Shown: piece after piece, positions 11,658 through 23,861 of the stretch
Numbering within the stretch: the first letter of the stretch is position 1
How the letters are laid out: each line of letters starts with the position of its first letter
NCBI RefSeq assembly: GCF_022201045.2
Contig: NC_068562.1
Location: 9,158,001 to 9,222,000, forward strand
DNA length: 64,000 nucleotides
From: Citrus sinensis
Lineage: Eukaryota > Streptophyta > Magnoliopsida > Sapindales > Rutaceae
Direction of reading: 5' to 3'
Notes under the pieces: generated by a model
What the model saw: only the letters and a program-made list of their open reading frames with translations
What the model was told of the DNA's origin: nothing
The model's database searches: none
Made by a program: the position numbers and the translations under genes

Positions 11658-14600
11658 ATGGGCGTCGTCGACATGTCTAACAACCCACCCACTTCTCGCA
11701 CCAAAGACTTCTTTGCCTCTCCTGCTCTCTCCCTAAGCCTTGTAACTCCGAATACCCTAATTAATCTAATTATTATTATTTCTTTTTTCCTGTTATTTGC
11801 TTTCTGCTATCTCTTTTTTTCTTCACTTGATGGGGGTTTGTTTTGTTATTGATGAATTATTGATTATTAATTTTCTTAGGCTGGAATATTCCGGGGCGCA
11901 GGCGCCAGCGCCGCTGCGAATAATGAAGTGGAGGAAGGATATGAAGGCAGTGGAGGAGCCGGAGGAGGATCAAAAAGAGAAGAGACAACGGTGGAGATTA
12001 GTAGCGAAAACTCTGGCCACACAAGATCAAGATCAGATGCCGACTTTGATGGAGGCGGTGATGGTGATGATGATGATGGTGATGGTGATGGTGATGGTGA
12101 TAGCAAGAACAAGAAGAAGAAAAGAAAGAAGTACCATCGTCACACAGCCGAGCAGATTAGAGAAATGGAGGCGTACGTGTATCTAGCTTTTAATTTTCAA
12201 TTCTTTTACGTACCTTGTTAAAAACGACTTGTTTATAATTTGCATGAAATTCATGTAAACTTTAATGTTAGTGACATGGTTAATGAAAAAGAAACAAGAT
12301 TATAAAGTTAAAGCTAAGAACTCAAGATTGCGCGATCTTACTTTATCATATATCTTTCTTTTTACTATGTTTTGTGCGTAAATGGTATAGAAAACAAACG
12401 TGGATGTAAAGCAATATCGTCTTTTTATGACTTTCAAGTGATGTATATTCAACTTGCATGCATTAATTAATTTGTTTAACACCATCATCATGCTTTGGAT
12501 CTTGTTAATTATTATATACTAAACAAACTTTTGTTTCTCATTAACTGCTTGTGAATCGAAGTAACAAGAATGCTCAAATATCGCAGGCTTTTTAAAGAGT
12601 CACCACATCCGGATGAGAAACAAAGGCAGCAATTGAGCAAGCAATTAGGCCTTGCCCCTAGGCAAGTCAAGTTTTGGTTCCAAAATCGTCGAACACAAAT
12701 CAAGGTAATTAATTTAATATTTTTAATCATAAGCTTGTGAGCGCTATTCCTTGCAAATTAATAGTTAACTGTGTACAATGGAATTAAACAAATTAACTGC
12801 ATCACAGACAATTCAAGAGCGCCATGAAAATTCATTATTGAAATCAGAAATAGAGAAACTCCGAGAAGAGAACAAAGCCATGAGAGAGGCCATTAATAAA
12901 GCTTGTTGCCCTAATTGTGGCATGGCCACAACCAGCAGAGACACTTCCATGACAACTGAAGAACAACAATTACGAATCGAAAATGCTAGGCTCAAAGCCG
13001 AGGTAAAATATATGAATACATAAAGTTATGGCGCTATTAACCCATTGTCACACGACTCACATCGTTTATTAAAATTATATGAACGTGTGTGTATATGTAT
13101 AGGTAGAAAAGCTAAGAGCGGCTGTGGGGAAATGCCCGCCAGGGGCAACATCAACAAGCTCATGTTCAGCTGGAAATGATCAAGAAAACAGAAGCTCTTT
13201 AGATTTTTACACTGGGATTTTCGGGATCGATAAATCCAGAATCATGGAGCTTGTTAATCAAGGAATGGAGGAGTTAAAGAAGATGGCTACTGCCGGTGGT
13301 CCCCTTTGGATTCGAAGTTTGGAGACTGGTAGAGAAATTCTTAATTATGATGAGTATGTTAAAGAATTTTCTGCTGAGAATTCAAGCAATGGGAAGTCTA
13401 ACAGATCCATTGAAGCCTCAAGAGACGCTGGAGTTGTGTTTGTTGATCTTCCTAAGCTTGTTCAAAGTTTCATGGATGTGGTAAGAATCCCCTAGTACTT
13501 TCATTGTCCCACACGTTCACATGATAATGTAATAAAATTTTGTCACGTGCGAATTTAAATTAGCAATTTTTTTTTTTTTATGTGGTGATGTTAATAAATC
13601 TTGTTTGGATTCTGTAGAATCAATGGAAGGCAATGTTTCCATGCTTAATTTCGAAGGCAGCAACAGTTGATGTAATTTGCGGCGGTGAAGGTCCTAATAG
13701 AAATGGTGCAGTGCAATTGGTGAGTTGATTACGAGTTAAAGAGTGTTATATTTTTTATTCTTATTTTTAATGATATCAGAATCCATAGGTTACTGTGAGA
13801 GAATCTCATAAAAGAAGAAGAGTCGCTTTCCTACTTTCAGGAGAACTACAGCAGTATTTTTCAGAAAGCACTTTCAGAAAGCATGAATATGAGATAAAGT
13901 GGGGGCATTCCTCTAATTTTTACTGAAAGCACTTTAGAAAATAACTTTTTTATTCAATTCAAGTATTTAAAAGTATTTACTGAAAGTAAAAGTACATATT
14001 CTGAGGAATGTTAAAAAAAAAAAGGAAAGAAAAAGAAAAACCACTTTTCAAAATGAATGTCGAAATTGATACAGATAATTTAAAGTACACATTTTACATT
14101 CGTACGCGTTGTATTTGCTGCTAGCAGATGTTTGCGGAGCTTCAAATGCTTACCCCTATGGTGCCAACAAGAGAAGTTTATTTTGTTCGGTATTGCAAGC
14201 AGCTAAGCGCTGAACAATGGGCAATTGTCGATGTCTCAATCGACAAGGTTGAAGAAAACATCGATGCATCTCTTGCTAAGTGCAGAAAGCGGCCGTCTGG
14301 TTGCATCGTTGAAGATAAATCAAATGGCCATTGCAAGGTATTGCAATTTGCATATTGTCACATTGTATTCCTAGAGCTTCAACAGGACTGTGGAATCATA
14401 TGAAATGAACCATAAAATTGCTTATGATGATTGAATTTTGGTCAGGCATTTGGAAAATAACTCAAAAATGAAAGGAAAAAAAATTGCAGAGGCGAAATTA
14501 TTGGAGCCGTGCATACAATTTTGTGTTGTAAAATCAAGATTGTGACAGTGGTTTAATAATAATCTTCAGGTGACCTGGGTAGAGCACCTGGAATGCCAGA

Positions 14601-15791
14601 AAGGTACAGTGCACACCATGTATCGCAGTATTGTTAACAGTGGTTTAGCTTTTGGTGCAAGGCATTGGATGACAACATTGCAGCTCCAATGTGAACGCCT
14701 TGTCTTCTTCATGGCCACAAATGTTCCTACAAAGGATTCTAGTGGTAAGCGAGAATTTTTCTTCATATTTTGCATTGACATATTTTCTCTTAATAACAAG
14801 ATAGAAACGACACCTGTGCTTTGATTGATAACATTAGGCGTTGCAACACTGGCTGGTAGAAAAAGCATTCTGAAGTTGGCGCAGAGGATGACGTGGAGCT
14901 TTTGTCGTGCTATCGGTGCCTCTAGCTATCACGTATGGAATAAGGTCACAAGCAAAACAGGAGAGGACATAAGGGTTTCTTCTAGGAAGAACTTGAATGA
15001 TCCTGGAGAACCCCTTGGAGTGATTTTGTGTGCAGTTTCTTCTGTGTGGTTGCCTGTATCTCCTAATGTCCTATTTGATTTCCTAAGAGACGAAGCTCAT
15101 CGAAATGAGGTATAATCATCATCAATTTACTATAGCACTAAGGTAGACAATCTAACTATAGTTTAATGTTTATAAATGATAATATTTTGGTAATTTTTGC
15201 TGGGTTAATCATAGTGGGATATCATGTCAAATGGAGGTCCCGTACAGACAATTGCAAACTTGGCTAAAGGGCAAGACCGAGGCAATGCAGTAAATATTCA
15301 GGTTGAGCTAAATATTTCCAGCAGAAAGAAATACAAACTTAAATCATATCATTTCTCTACTTATTCATATTTATCTCTGGTTCTAACCTAAACTGAGTTC
15401 TCAATTTCAGACAATGAAATCAAAAGAGAACAGCATGTGGTTGCTGCAAGATAGTTACACAAATGCTTATGAATCCATGGTGGTCTATGCTCCAGTAGAT
15501 ATTACCGGTATGCAGTCTGTGATTACCGGATGTGACTCAAGCAACATTGCCATATTGCCATCCGGGTTCTCAATCTTGCCCGACGGACTCGAGTCAAGAC
15601 CACTAGTAATCACATCTAGGCAAGAGGAGAAGATCACAGAAGGAGGATCTTTGCTTAGTATAGCATTCCAAATCCTAACTAATAACTCTCCTGCAGCAAA
15701 GCTGACCATGGAATCTGTGGACTCTGTTAACACACTTATATCATGCACATTGCGAAATATTAAGACAAGCTTGCAATGTGAAGATGCTTGA
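11658..15791 (+). CDS. GL2: GLABRA2-type HD-ZIP IV transcription factor
   Basis: Nuclear factor controlling epidermal fate (trichomes, root hairs, seed-coat mucilage). Exons: 11658-11741, 11880-12172, 12587-12704, 12808-13002, 13103-13480, 13618-13719, 14128-14337, 14570-14744, 14838-15109, 15215-15301, 15411-15791. All phases agree, giving 764 residues, near the family norm. N-terminal [16 protein letters not shown] and [14 protein letters not shown] are GL2-specific. The homeodomain is at about 108-167 ([14 protein letters not shown]). A leucine zipper-loop-zipper with CPNCG in the loop follows (to about 240). The START domain covers about 273-505, then the HD-SAD region to the end, with [16 protein letters not shown] and [12 protein letters not shown]. 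An acidic Gly-Asp run sits just before the homeodomain. Met1 is preferred over the in-frame Met6 because it follows the CT-rich leader and matches relatives. No lesion seen. Confidence 0.95.
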
Positions 15792-17591
15792 TTGCTAAAC
15801 TCTATAAACTAGGTAAAAAAACACATTAGTTTTAAAACTCATAGGCATTCAAATTAATTTTTACTAGTTCTAGTAGATCAGATGTTATTATGCGAGCTTG
15901 TTTTCATTTGTTTGTTGATTAGAATGGAAGGCTGGTATGTTCAGGAGAATTTGTAATTGCCAATTTGGAGAGAAGAGTTTGAGATAGATGTGGTTCAAAA
16001 CCTTGTATAACTCTAGGAAAGTGAAATATCATTGTGTATAGAATTGCCATATCCATAAGTGCTATAAAAAACAGAGAACATAGAATCAAATAGTACTGGA
16101 AAGAAGCGCATCAAAATCATAAAGGCTATCCATAATATATTGTGTGAATACAAGATATAGCTCCAGAATCAAATCTAACTATATCACCATGCTAGTGGTG
16201 TTTCAGGTAGATTCATGGTGAAGTAGCTGTCTCACCTCATCATGTCACTTCCCAAAAATGGTGTTATCTAACTTCAAAGCTCAATGGATAGTAAGCAAAG
16301 AAACAAATTATACAGCACAGAGACATCAGAATCCTAAATGAGAGTTGACATTATGTTGACATTTATGTTGACTTTCTCATCCACTAATCAACCATCACAA
16401 GGAAGCTTTGCTAAAACTAGGCATGATGCTACAACGATGAGCACCATCCAGTCTTTATCTTTATGTTAAAAATAATATCTTAAGAATCACTATCTAATCT
16501 ATTCACTTTCCCTTTGTTATCAATAATTCTAGCAGTTTATACTGAAATGCTGAATAAAAATCAGAATCATCCTGAACCTTAGGCATGTTTTTCAAGACTT
16601 CTAGATTCCCCATCTCAATTAAACACTTCTGTGTTCTATAATGTGGAATTTGTTTGTAATGATATCATATTATAGGCAAAACCTCAACCAGTTAATTACA
16701 GCAGGAGCCAATCAAAAGAAAAGTCTTGCATTCCAAAGGCCATCAACTACATATTATTGCAACTAAAAGTACACATCTTAGGTACACTTCTCAAGTCAGG
16801 ACAACATCAATAGGAGTTTAATCCATAAGCATCATGGATGACTAAGTTTGAAAATAAGTTTCCTGGTATTATTAACGGATGGCTAAGTTTACAAGTAAGT
16901 TTCGTGGTATCATTAATGCATGCTCAAGGAAAAAGTATTTATCAGCCAGCAATCTAAATTTCGTGCAATGACCATGGCAATTGCCAAATCTGAACAATGA
17001 CACACAGCTTTTAGCAGAGATCTAATTCTAAGAAATTCATACACATTGCAAAACCAAGCAAACAACACTTCAATTCTACCAAAGCTAACTCCCATTTTTA
17101 CCACCAATCAGAGAAATTCATTCCATAGCTATGTTGAAGCAATAGAATATATTTAAAAATGTAAAACATCATTTCAACCACCATTTGATACTTTCAGCCA
17201 CAACATATTCACTTTTTCTTTTCTTTTCTTTTTCTGATAGATGATAGTGAAAACCTTACAACCCACACCATTTCAAAGCAACATGTCTATGCATTGACAT
17301 TCAAAAATTACCACAAAAACTCAACATCAAACACTATTAGCATATTCAATTTAACAATCCACCATCCAAAGACCTCAAACTAAGCCAGCTGAACCCTCAT
17401 TTGCTTAAAAATTGACGAAAAACCCAATTCAAAGAAAGTTCAAACAAACACAAATAACCACAATTTAATCAAATTCACACCCATCAAGTTAAAATAAACA
17501 CATTTCATACTTCATAGCCATCAAATAAAAATTAACATCTTAACCAGTATTAAAGCATTACAAAATCACAAGAAATGAACAACAAAAGCAG
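15792..17591. other. GL2 to RPS17 spacer
   Basis: The 3' UTRs of two convergent genes plus 1.2 kb of AT-rich sequence. I found no further gene, terminal repeats or RNA gene here. Confidence 0.5.
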
Positions 17592-18065
17592 CTAAGCCTC
17601 CAGTTGTTGCTCACTCTCTAAAGGGATCCCAAGCTCATTATTACCGGCATTACTACTCTCACCAGCCGCTTTCTTGCTCGCATTCCTTGGGGGCATGGCC
17701 ACAGCAATAAAAGATTTAGTCTTGCTAATGGGCCTGGACTTTTCAAGCTGAACAAGGTCACCAACTTGGAATTGATTCTCAGGGTCATGAGCTTGATACT
17801 TCTTCTTCTTTCTGATTCTTCTTTTGTACTTTGGATGTGGGTCTAAACGCACAACTTCAACAGCAACTGTCTTGTCGCTTGATGCACAAACAACTCTGCC
17901 CTGCATTTTTTTCATGGCCTTGATTTGAGGAAACGAAGCATAGGGGAGATTTTGCGGAGTGGAAGTGGGTTTTGAGAGGCGAGTAAGAGGAGTGGAGCCA
18001 TTGAGGAAGCGAGATTTGGGAGATGAGAGTTTCAGAGAGTGAAGTGATGAGGTGATGACGGACAT
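17592..18065 (-). CDS. RPS17: Plastid 30S ribosomal protein S17, nuclear-encoded
   Basis: Intronless 157-residue protein. Residues 1-50 (MSVITSSLHSLKLSSPKSRF, rich in Ser/Pro and lacking acids) form a plastid transit peptide. The S17 fold (OB-fold that binds 16S rRNA early in assembly) covers about 54-130, with QGRVVCASSDKTVAVEV, a basic KYKRRIRKKKKYQAHDPEN stretch, and the family signature VGDLVQLEKSRPISKTKSF. The C-terminal tail is acidic and Ser/Ala-rich, as in plant plastid S17. The start is the first Met in the frame. It sits about 2 kb from the GL2 3' end and transcribes toward it. A tggg cc motif about 480 bp upstream resembles the site II elements of ribosomal protein promoters. Confidence 0.95.
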   Translation of the reverse strand: MSVITSSLHSLKLSSPKSRFLNGSTPLTRLSKPTSTPQNLPYASFPQIKAMKKMQGRVVCASSDKTVAVEVVRLDPHPKYKRRIRKKKKYQAHDPENQFQVGDLVQLEKSRPISKTKSFIAVAMPPRNASKKAAGESSNAGNNELGIPLESEQQLEA

Positions 18066-19914
18066 CGTGGGCTTTGAAGATAAGAATGAAAGATAATTCA
18101 GAGAAACTGATTTTGTTGCTCTTGCAATTGCATTTTTTTTTTTTTTGTTTCTTTTCTTTAATTGAATGGAGTTTTAACAGTCCTAAAAAATCCTTATCAC
18201 ACCCTTTTAAATTCAATTTCCTAAAATATTCTATTTTAATCTATAAAATATTAATTCATAAATTGAAATCACTTGTCTTATCTTTAAATTTCATCCTAAA
18301 AAAAAAACTAATATACAATAGGGTGGATGTAAGAAATTTTTAAAAGAATAATTTATTTAATTTTTAATAAAATTTTCAATTAAAATGAAAAAAAGAAAAT
18401 TTATTTTTAGTTATTTATGTAGTTTTAATTGAGGAGGGATTTGATAAGAAATTTAGAAGGGGGTGTGGAAAGGCCTACACTTATTTTCTCATTTAAAAGT
18501 GCTTCCAATTTCTGTTCTTTCAGTTCATTTTGTAGATTGGGCCACATTTAATTTTGGGCCTAGACCGGCTTGGCCGACTTGGACGAAAGCTATGGTGTGA
18601 TGTAACATATTTTCATTTTCTTTCGTAGAAATTTTCATTTTTATTTTATGCTAACAAAAAAATTTAAATCTTAAATGTGTATTTATCTTAATTTGTACAA
18701 TATATAGAGATATTACACTATACGATTAATGGAAAGTCTGAATTTATATATTTATAGTACATTACAAGAGCCTATCAAACATACCTAAAAATTTAGGTTA
18801 ATTAAAGGCAAGACTTCTAACTCTAAACTTCCACACTAATACTTAAAAAGATATATTTATCCTTACACATATTTTTCAGAGAACCTTTTTTTTTTTAAAA
18901 CCCTCATATGGGGGACTCAAACCCACCACTCAGCAAAGGCTTTAGTGGCCTTAAACATGCATGCTGATTGTTCATATAAATGGAGAAAGAAAAAGACAAG
19001 AAAAAAAAAAGATTAAAGTGAGAATTATCTTTTTTTCAATGTATTAAACCATTTGGTATCCGAAAATCATATTAGCTTTCGACTAATCTAGATTCGAGTC
19101 AAGTAGGACCACTAGCATGGCAAACCTCTCCCAACAAGTATTTAATGCAGTTGCATTCCCAAATCTCAAATTGAGAATGTTGGTTAAGTTATAACAATTT
19201 TATACCAGTTGATGTACGCACTTATTGGTTAAAGTGGAAATTATCTATTATAAGCTTAAATTTTGCTCTTAAAACATTCACATCACATAGCATGGATTAG
19301 CGCATCACAAAACAATCTTCAACATTCAAAGAGTTGGCCAAATTCAGCAACCTCTTCCTTTCATAAATGCTTTTTCATTCAAAACAATAAAATCGCCAGA
19401 TAACCCATACCCACACACAGTGAAATTTTGATATAGAAGGAAAGACATCATAGGCTTCTTTGTTCCCATAAAATCTTGTCTAAATTATTTTGGAGGTGGG
19501 AATTAAATTTGTCTGACTCCAAAAGTACCCCACACTTAAATGCTTGAATGATATTCAAAATCATTTTCCACTTTTAGTGTCCTAATTATTATAATGATGG
19601 GGATTTGTTTGTTTTCTTGTTTTATAGACTCTAAGTTAGTCTTTTTTTTTTTTTTGCATCAAATGCTACATAAAAAAGCTTTTAACAGTTTCAATTACTC
19701 AGAAGAAGAAACAAAAATTTACTAGCCAACAACGTTTTCCAATTTTCCGATGCAACATTCCCACCAACATTCAACTTCACGCTCATTAAATGTCATTAGA
19801 TTCCTGAACTATGAAACAAGTCCATTATTTAAATGAACTTGGCATTCCCATGTGATAAAAATTTACTTAAAAAACAAAAATTTTCTCCTTATAATTCTTT
19901 GTGATTTTTGAAAA
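18066..19914. other. RPS17 to peroxidase spacer
   Basis: Divergent promoter region of 1.85 kb. The S17 leader has a pyrimidine-rich run. Around 18900-19130 there is sequence resembling dispersed repeats (gggactcaaaccc, a decayed B-box-like motif), but I could not define ends. No gene seen. Confidence 0.4.
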
Positions 19915-21327
19915 ATGAAAATGGGATTAAGAGAATTGACAATGGTGTTGATTTTGTGGGGTTCTTGCTGCTTGTTTGCAGGTGGAAATGGGGTACTTGT
20001 GCTTCACTTTTATAAAAAGAGTTGCCCTAGTGCAGAAATGCCAGTAAAAGAGGAGATGAAAAGAAATATGCTGAGTGATATTTCTTCTGCTGCTGCCATT
20101 CTTAGACTGGATTTTCATGATTGTCAAGTCGATGTAAATTTTTTTTTTCTTGTCTCACAAGTAATATATTTATATGATCTTTGGTTTCCAAGCTTTGCTT
20201 ATGTTTGTTACATTTTACTACAGGGTTGTGATGGATCAATTCTTCTCGGAAACTCAAACGGGATTACAACAGAAACATTATCGGACAAGAATTTCGGAAT
20301 CCGGAAGGTTGATATTATCAATGAGATAAAGAGTTCCCTTGAAACAATTTGTCCTGAAACAGTTTCTTGTGCTGATTTTATCCAGTTAGCTGCAAGGGAT
20401 GCTGTATACCTGGTGAGCTACATCAGTTTCTTGAAAGACAAGGAAACTTTGAAAAAAATTCTATGAACTTATATTTGTACTCAAGAAACTTTTTTGTTTC
20501 CACTTTCCAGTCTGGAGGGCCATACATAGAGGTTTTAACTGGAAGAAGAGATGCCGTTTCGGGAAAGAAGGAGAGAGCCGATAATCAGCTTCCGACTTAC
20601 GATATTTCTGTCAGCGAATTCACTGGGTTTTCCTTCAGAAGAACATTAGTTTGGAAGATGGAGTTGCACTCATGGGTACACAACTTGTACTAAAAATAAA
20701 ATTCACCTTTCTTCCAAATGCTAATAATGTGTGCATTTTAAAAAAAATTTATTTCCCCTTTTCGCAATACGTTGTACATTGGATTGTTGGTCCAGATTTT
20801 AAAAGATGCAGAGGTTTATGAGAGAGACTGACAATAAACATGCAGTATGGAGCCAAATTGGAAGATGGCATGGCCATCGGATATGTTATGTTAATATGTT
20901 ACATTTTTCTAACTCTTGTTATGTGTTTCCAGGATCTCACACTCTAGGCGTAAGCCATTGCCGGAACTTCCAAAACAGGCTGTGGCCGATAAAGGATGAT
21001 ACATTGTCACTAGCATTTTCAGGAATGCTGGAGATGATTTGCAGCAATCCTACGTTATCTGATATATCATTTGCCCAAAATGATGCTACTACTTTATATT
21101 TTGATAATCAATACTTCATTGACATTCAAAGTGGAAGAGGGTTACTGAAGATTGATTCTGAGATTGCCAAAGATCCCAGAACACAGCCTTATGTGACTGC
21201 ATTTGGACAGAACACACAACACTTCTTTGATAGGTTCTCATCTGGGTTTTTGAAGCTGTCAAATTACAAGGTTTTAGTAGGAGGAAAGGGAGAGATTAGG
21301 AGAGATTGCAGATTTATTAACAGTTAG
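19915..21327 (+). pseudogene. Class III peroxidase with one frameshift
   Basis: Secreted haem peroxidase of the plant class III family (H2O2-dependent oxidation of phenolics in the cell wall). Exons: 19915-20133, 20224-20412, 20511-20675, 20933-21327. The N-terminus is a signal peptide (LTMVLILWGSCCLFAGGNG). Present are the distal histidine motif RLDFHDC, the calcium-site GCDGSILL, VSCADFIQLAARDAV, SGGPYIEVLTGRRDAV and the proximal histidine in GSHTLGVSHC. The end is KGEIRRDCRFINS. Exon 3 is 165 nt where the flanking phases need 166. Near 20630 (gggttttcc) the frame slips: the expected continuation FLQKNISLEDGVALM is there in the next frame. So one base appears missing. Everything else is intact, so this is either a very young pseudogene or an assembly error in a T-run. 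Confidence 0.85.
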
Positions 21328-21814
21328 AAACTTACCTAGTTGCCTTGGCTGAACACTTCATGTTGTGTATTGAAAGTCTTGTATTTGTCAATTATTGTGA
21401 TTAGCCACTTCGGTATTTCTCTTCACTATTTTTCTCACATTTCACATTATTTATATAAATATTCGTATTTTAAATAATGAATCCACATCTTAATTAATTA
21501 ATGATCAATATAATTGAAAATGGATAAACCTTGAATACTAAAGATATACTCTGACTTATTGTCATTTTGTTTTGAATGTAAGTATTAGCAATATCACTTT
21601 AATCCAATATCTTAAGTCCAGCTCAATACATTTAACCAGACCAGCTCAAAAGATCGTCTAAAAGTCTAAAAGGTTTCTTTTATTTTTATTGTTATTTTAC
21701 TATTCTCGCTAGTGATTTTACTTTTCTCCTGAGACATTTTATATATCCAAGTGGGACATTTCAGAAAACGTCACTGAACCGCAACAATTTGTTAGAATAT
21801 CGAAGAAGGATAGG

Positions 21815-21892
21815 CTTATCCAGCTCTCGTCCACATGTCACCGCCTAAATGGGATTCCATATCTCTCAAAACAAAACCCGGTTCGCCACGTG
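21815..21892 (+). promoter_or_regulatory. Light-response motifs upstream of psaH
   Basis: An I-box core in reverse (cttatcc, 21815-21821) and a perfect G-box CACGTG (21887-21892) lie 120-200 bp before the PsaH start codon. This pairing is typical of light-regulated photosynthesis promoters. The inference is from motif and position only. Confidence 0.5.
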
Positions 21893-22013
21893 TCCCGCTG
21901 ACATCCATGCAGAAGTTCAAAAAACCAAATATGCATACAACATTACAGTCACTCTCCGGCTAACTTAATCAGCTTCAAGTAAGCAAGTCAAGAATTTACA
22001 ACAAACCAAGGCC

Positions 22014-23127
22014 ATGGCATCTCTTGCAACCATAGCTGCTGTGCAACCAGTCACCATCAAAGGCCTTGGAGGCAGCTCTCTTGCTGGAACTAAGCTCACC
22101 GTCAAGCCAACTCGCCAGAATTTGAGACCCAAAAGCTTCAAGTATATATTTTTCTTAATGAATTGCCTTCAAGCTTTGCTTATGTAGTTAAATTGTTAGT
22201 TATATATGCTCAATTTGGTATGACGCAGGGCTGGTGCTGTAGTGGCTAAGTATGGTGATAAGAGTGTGTACTTTGATTTGGAGGATTTGGGCAACACTAC
22301 GGGCCAGTGGGACTTGTACGGATCAGATGCTCCTTCACCGTACAACTCTCTTCAGGTTTGTTTAATAACAAAATCAATTGCATATTGCCATTGTGTTGAC
22401 AAAAACTCGAATGATAGTGTGTTGAATAAACAAATATTCGAGTAGCTGAAAATTTTCTACGTTCTTGCAATAAATATGAGCTATGATATACTATAAGTTC
22501 AACAATATCTATCCTGTGAACTTCATTGGATCATTGAGCATACATAAAAATCATTGAATCATTCATAAATAATTGAAAACATTGCGATTGCTTTCATTGA
22601 GAGTCGAACTCAAGACCTCCCGCTTACTAAACGGGTGCTCTGAGCTATGAAAGCTTTGTTCCACTATTTTTAGTATGAACATTCAATAGTAATAGAAGCA
22701 GAAAAATAGTATGACGTTACGATTTCAGCATACATCCATGTACCAGAAAAATGAAAAACGAAAAAGAGCTAAGTTTGTAAAGGAATGCACAATGTCTCTG
22801 TATACCAGTTATCCATGAGTTAGTTAATCTCAAGTTAAGTCTTGCAAGATTCATCTCTTTGCCGTAAAATTTAGTTGTGTCCTACGATGTAGAACTTTTA
22901 TAATGTTGAAGGGTAACTTATAGTATATGTATACATTGAAATTGCAGAGCAAGTTCTTTGAGACATTTGCAGCTCCATTCACCAAGAGAGGATTATTGCT
23001 CAAGTTCTTGATATTGGGAGGAGGTTCAACCCTTGCTTACTTCAGTGCTACAGCTAGTGGTGACATTCTCCCAATCAAGAAGGGCCCTCAACTTCCACCA
23101 AAGCTCGGACCACGTGGCAAGATCTAA
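22014..23127 (+). CDS. PSAH: Photosystem I reaction centre subunit VI (PsaH)
   Basis: Small thylakoid membrane subunit of photosystem I that docks phosphorylated LHCII during state transitions. Exons 22014-22141, 22229-22355 and 22948-23127 give 144 residues, the usual length. Exon 1 is the transit peptide ([20 protein letters not shown]). The mature part starts near [20 protein letters not shown] and continues [39 protein letters not shown], the membrane segment [16 protein letters not shown] and the basic/proline tail [16 protein letters not shown]. It is complete, with consensus splice sites. Intron 2 (592 bp) carries a tRNA relic on the other strand. Confidence 0.96.
22589..22654 (-). tRNA. 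tRNA-Thr(AGU) lacking its D-arm, likely pseudogene
   Basis: Read on the minus strand: acceptor GCTTTCA pairs perfectly with TGAAAGC and is followed by discriminator A. The anticodon stem CCCGT/GCGGG encloses loop TTAGTAA (anticodon AGT). The T-arm TTGAG-TTCGACT-CTCAA is perfect and holds the B box. Between acceptor and anticodon arms only TAGCTCAGAGCA remains: about 8 nt that normally form the D-loop are absent, taking most of the A box. Total 66 nt against the usual 74. A TTTT run begins about 10 nt downstream, as for a Pol III terminator. It lies antisense in PsaH intron 2. Loss of the A box and D-arm argues against normal transcription. Confidence 0.85.
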
Positions 23128-23861
23128 ATTAGTTTTCAATCCTCCTATTTTTAACTTTTCATTGTATGTATCTTCTTGTTATTGTAAACCTGTAGGTTTG
23201 TCCAACATCCTACTTAAGACTTCCTTTGTTATTAATGCCAATATATTTGCTTCAATTGAAAATTCATGCGCATGACTACTTGAGTATCAAACTTTGTTGT
23301 TTAGTTATGATTTATTCCCGCTATCATGTAATTACAGATGTTTCCTACATCCGAGTTTACCCTTGCTGGACTTAGATGGTTTCTGAGCTTCCGATTTTGG
23401 CGATAATTTCAATAGCTTACTATTTAGATTTGATGAATTGGTGCCTTGGACGCCTTGAGCCATAGCAATATTGGCATGATTATAATAATATAATGAAAAA
23501 AAAGAATGTCAACTCTTAAACGCAATCACAATTTGTTGCAAAATGCCATTAAAAAATCACATTTCAGTAGCTATGAACTAGAAAGCAATTACTTGTAATG
23601 ACAGAAATCAAATCTGGAATGCTTGAAACACGGTGAATTTACTCGTTTTTCCCTATTTACAAAAGTAAGGAAGATTGTGAGAAAAGAGACAATTAATCAC
23701 ACAACTAAAAGGACTCTGCGTATTTATGTGCATATGGAAATTTACATTCGCAGGTCTGGCTTTCTCTCTTTGTTTTGTGTTTTCTTTTATATTAGCCCCT
23801 CTTTTTCTGGTTTCCGTTTGTCTGTTTTTTGATATTTTGCCTTCTTCCCTACAGTTGTTAC
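23128..23861. other. PsaH / RopGEF convergent 3' region
   Basis: 3' UTRs of two converging genes. No other gene seen. Frames at 23623-23941 are AT-rich noise antisense to the RopGEF tail. Confidence 0.6.

Noticed and set aside
11876-12112. Minus-strand frame opposite GL2 exon 2
   Set aside because: It is the antisense shadow of the Gly-Asp/Ser repeat region of a well-supported exon.
18890-18960. Possible SINE or tRNA-like B box (gggactcaaaccc)
   Set aside because: No A box, no poly(A) or target duplication and no foldable cloverleaf.
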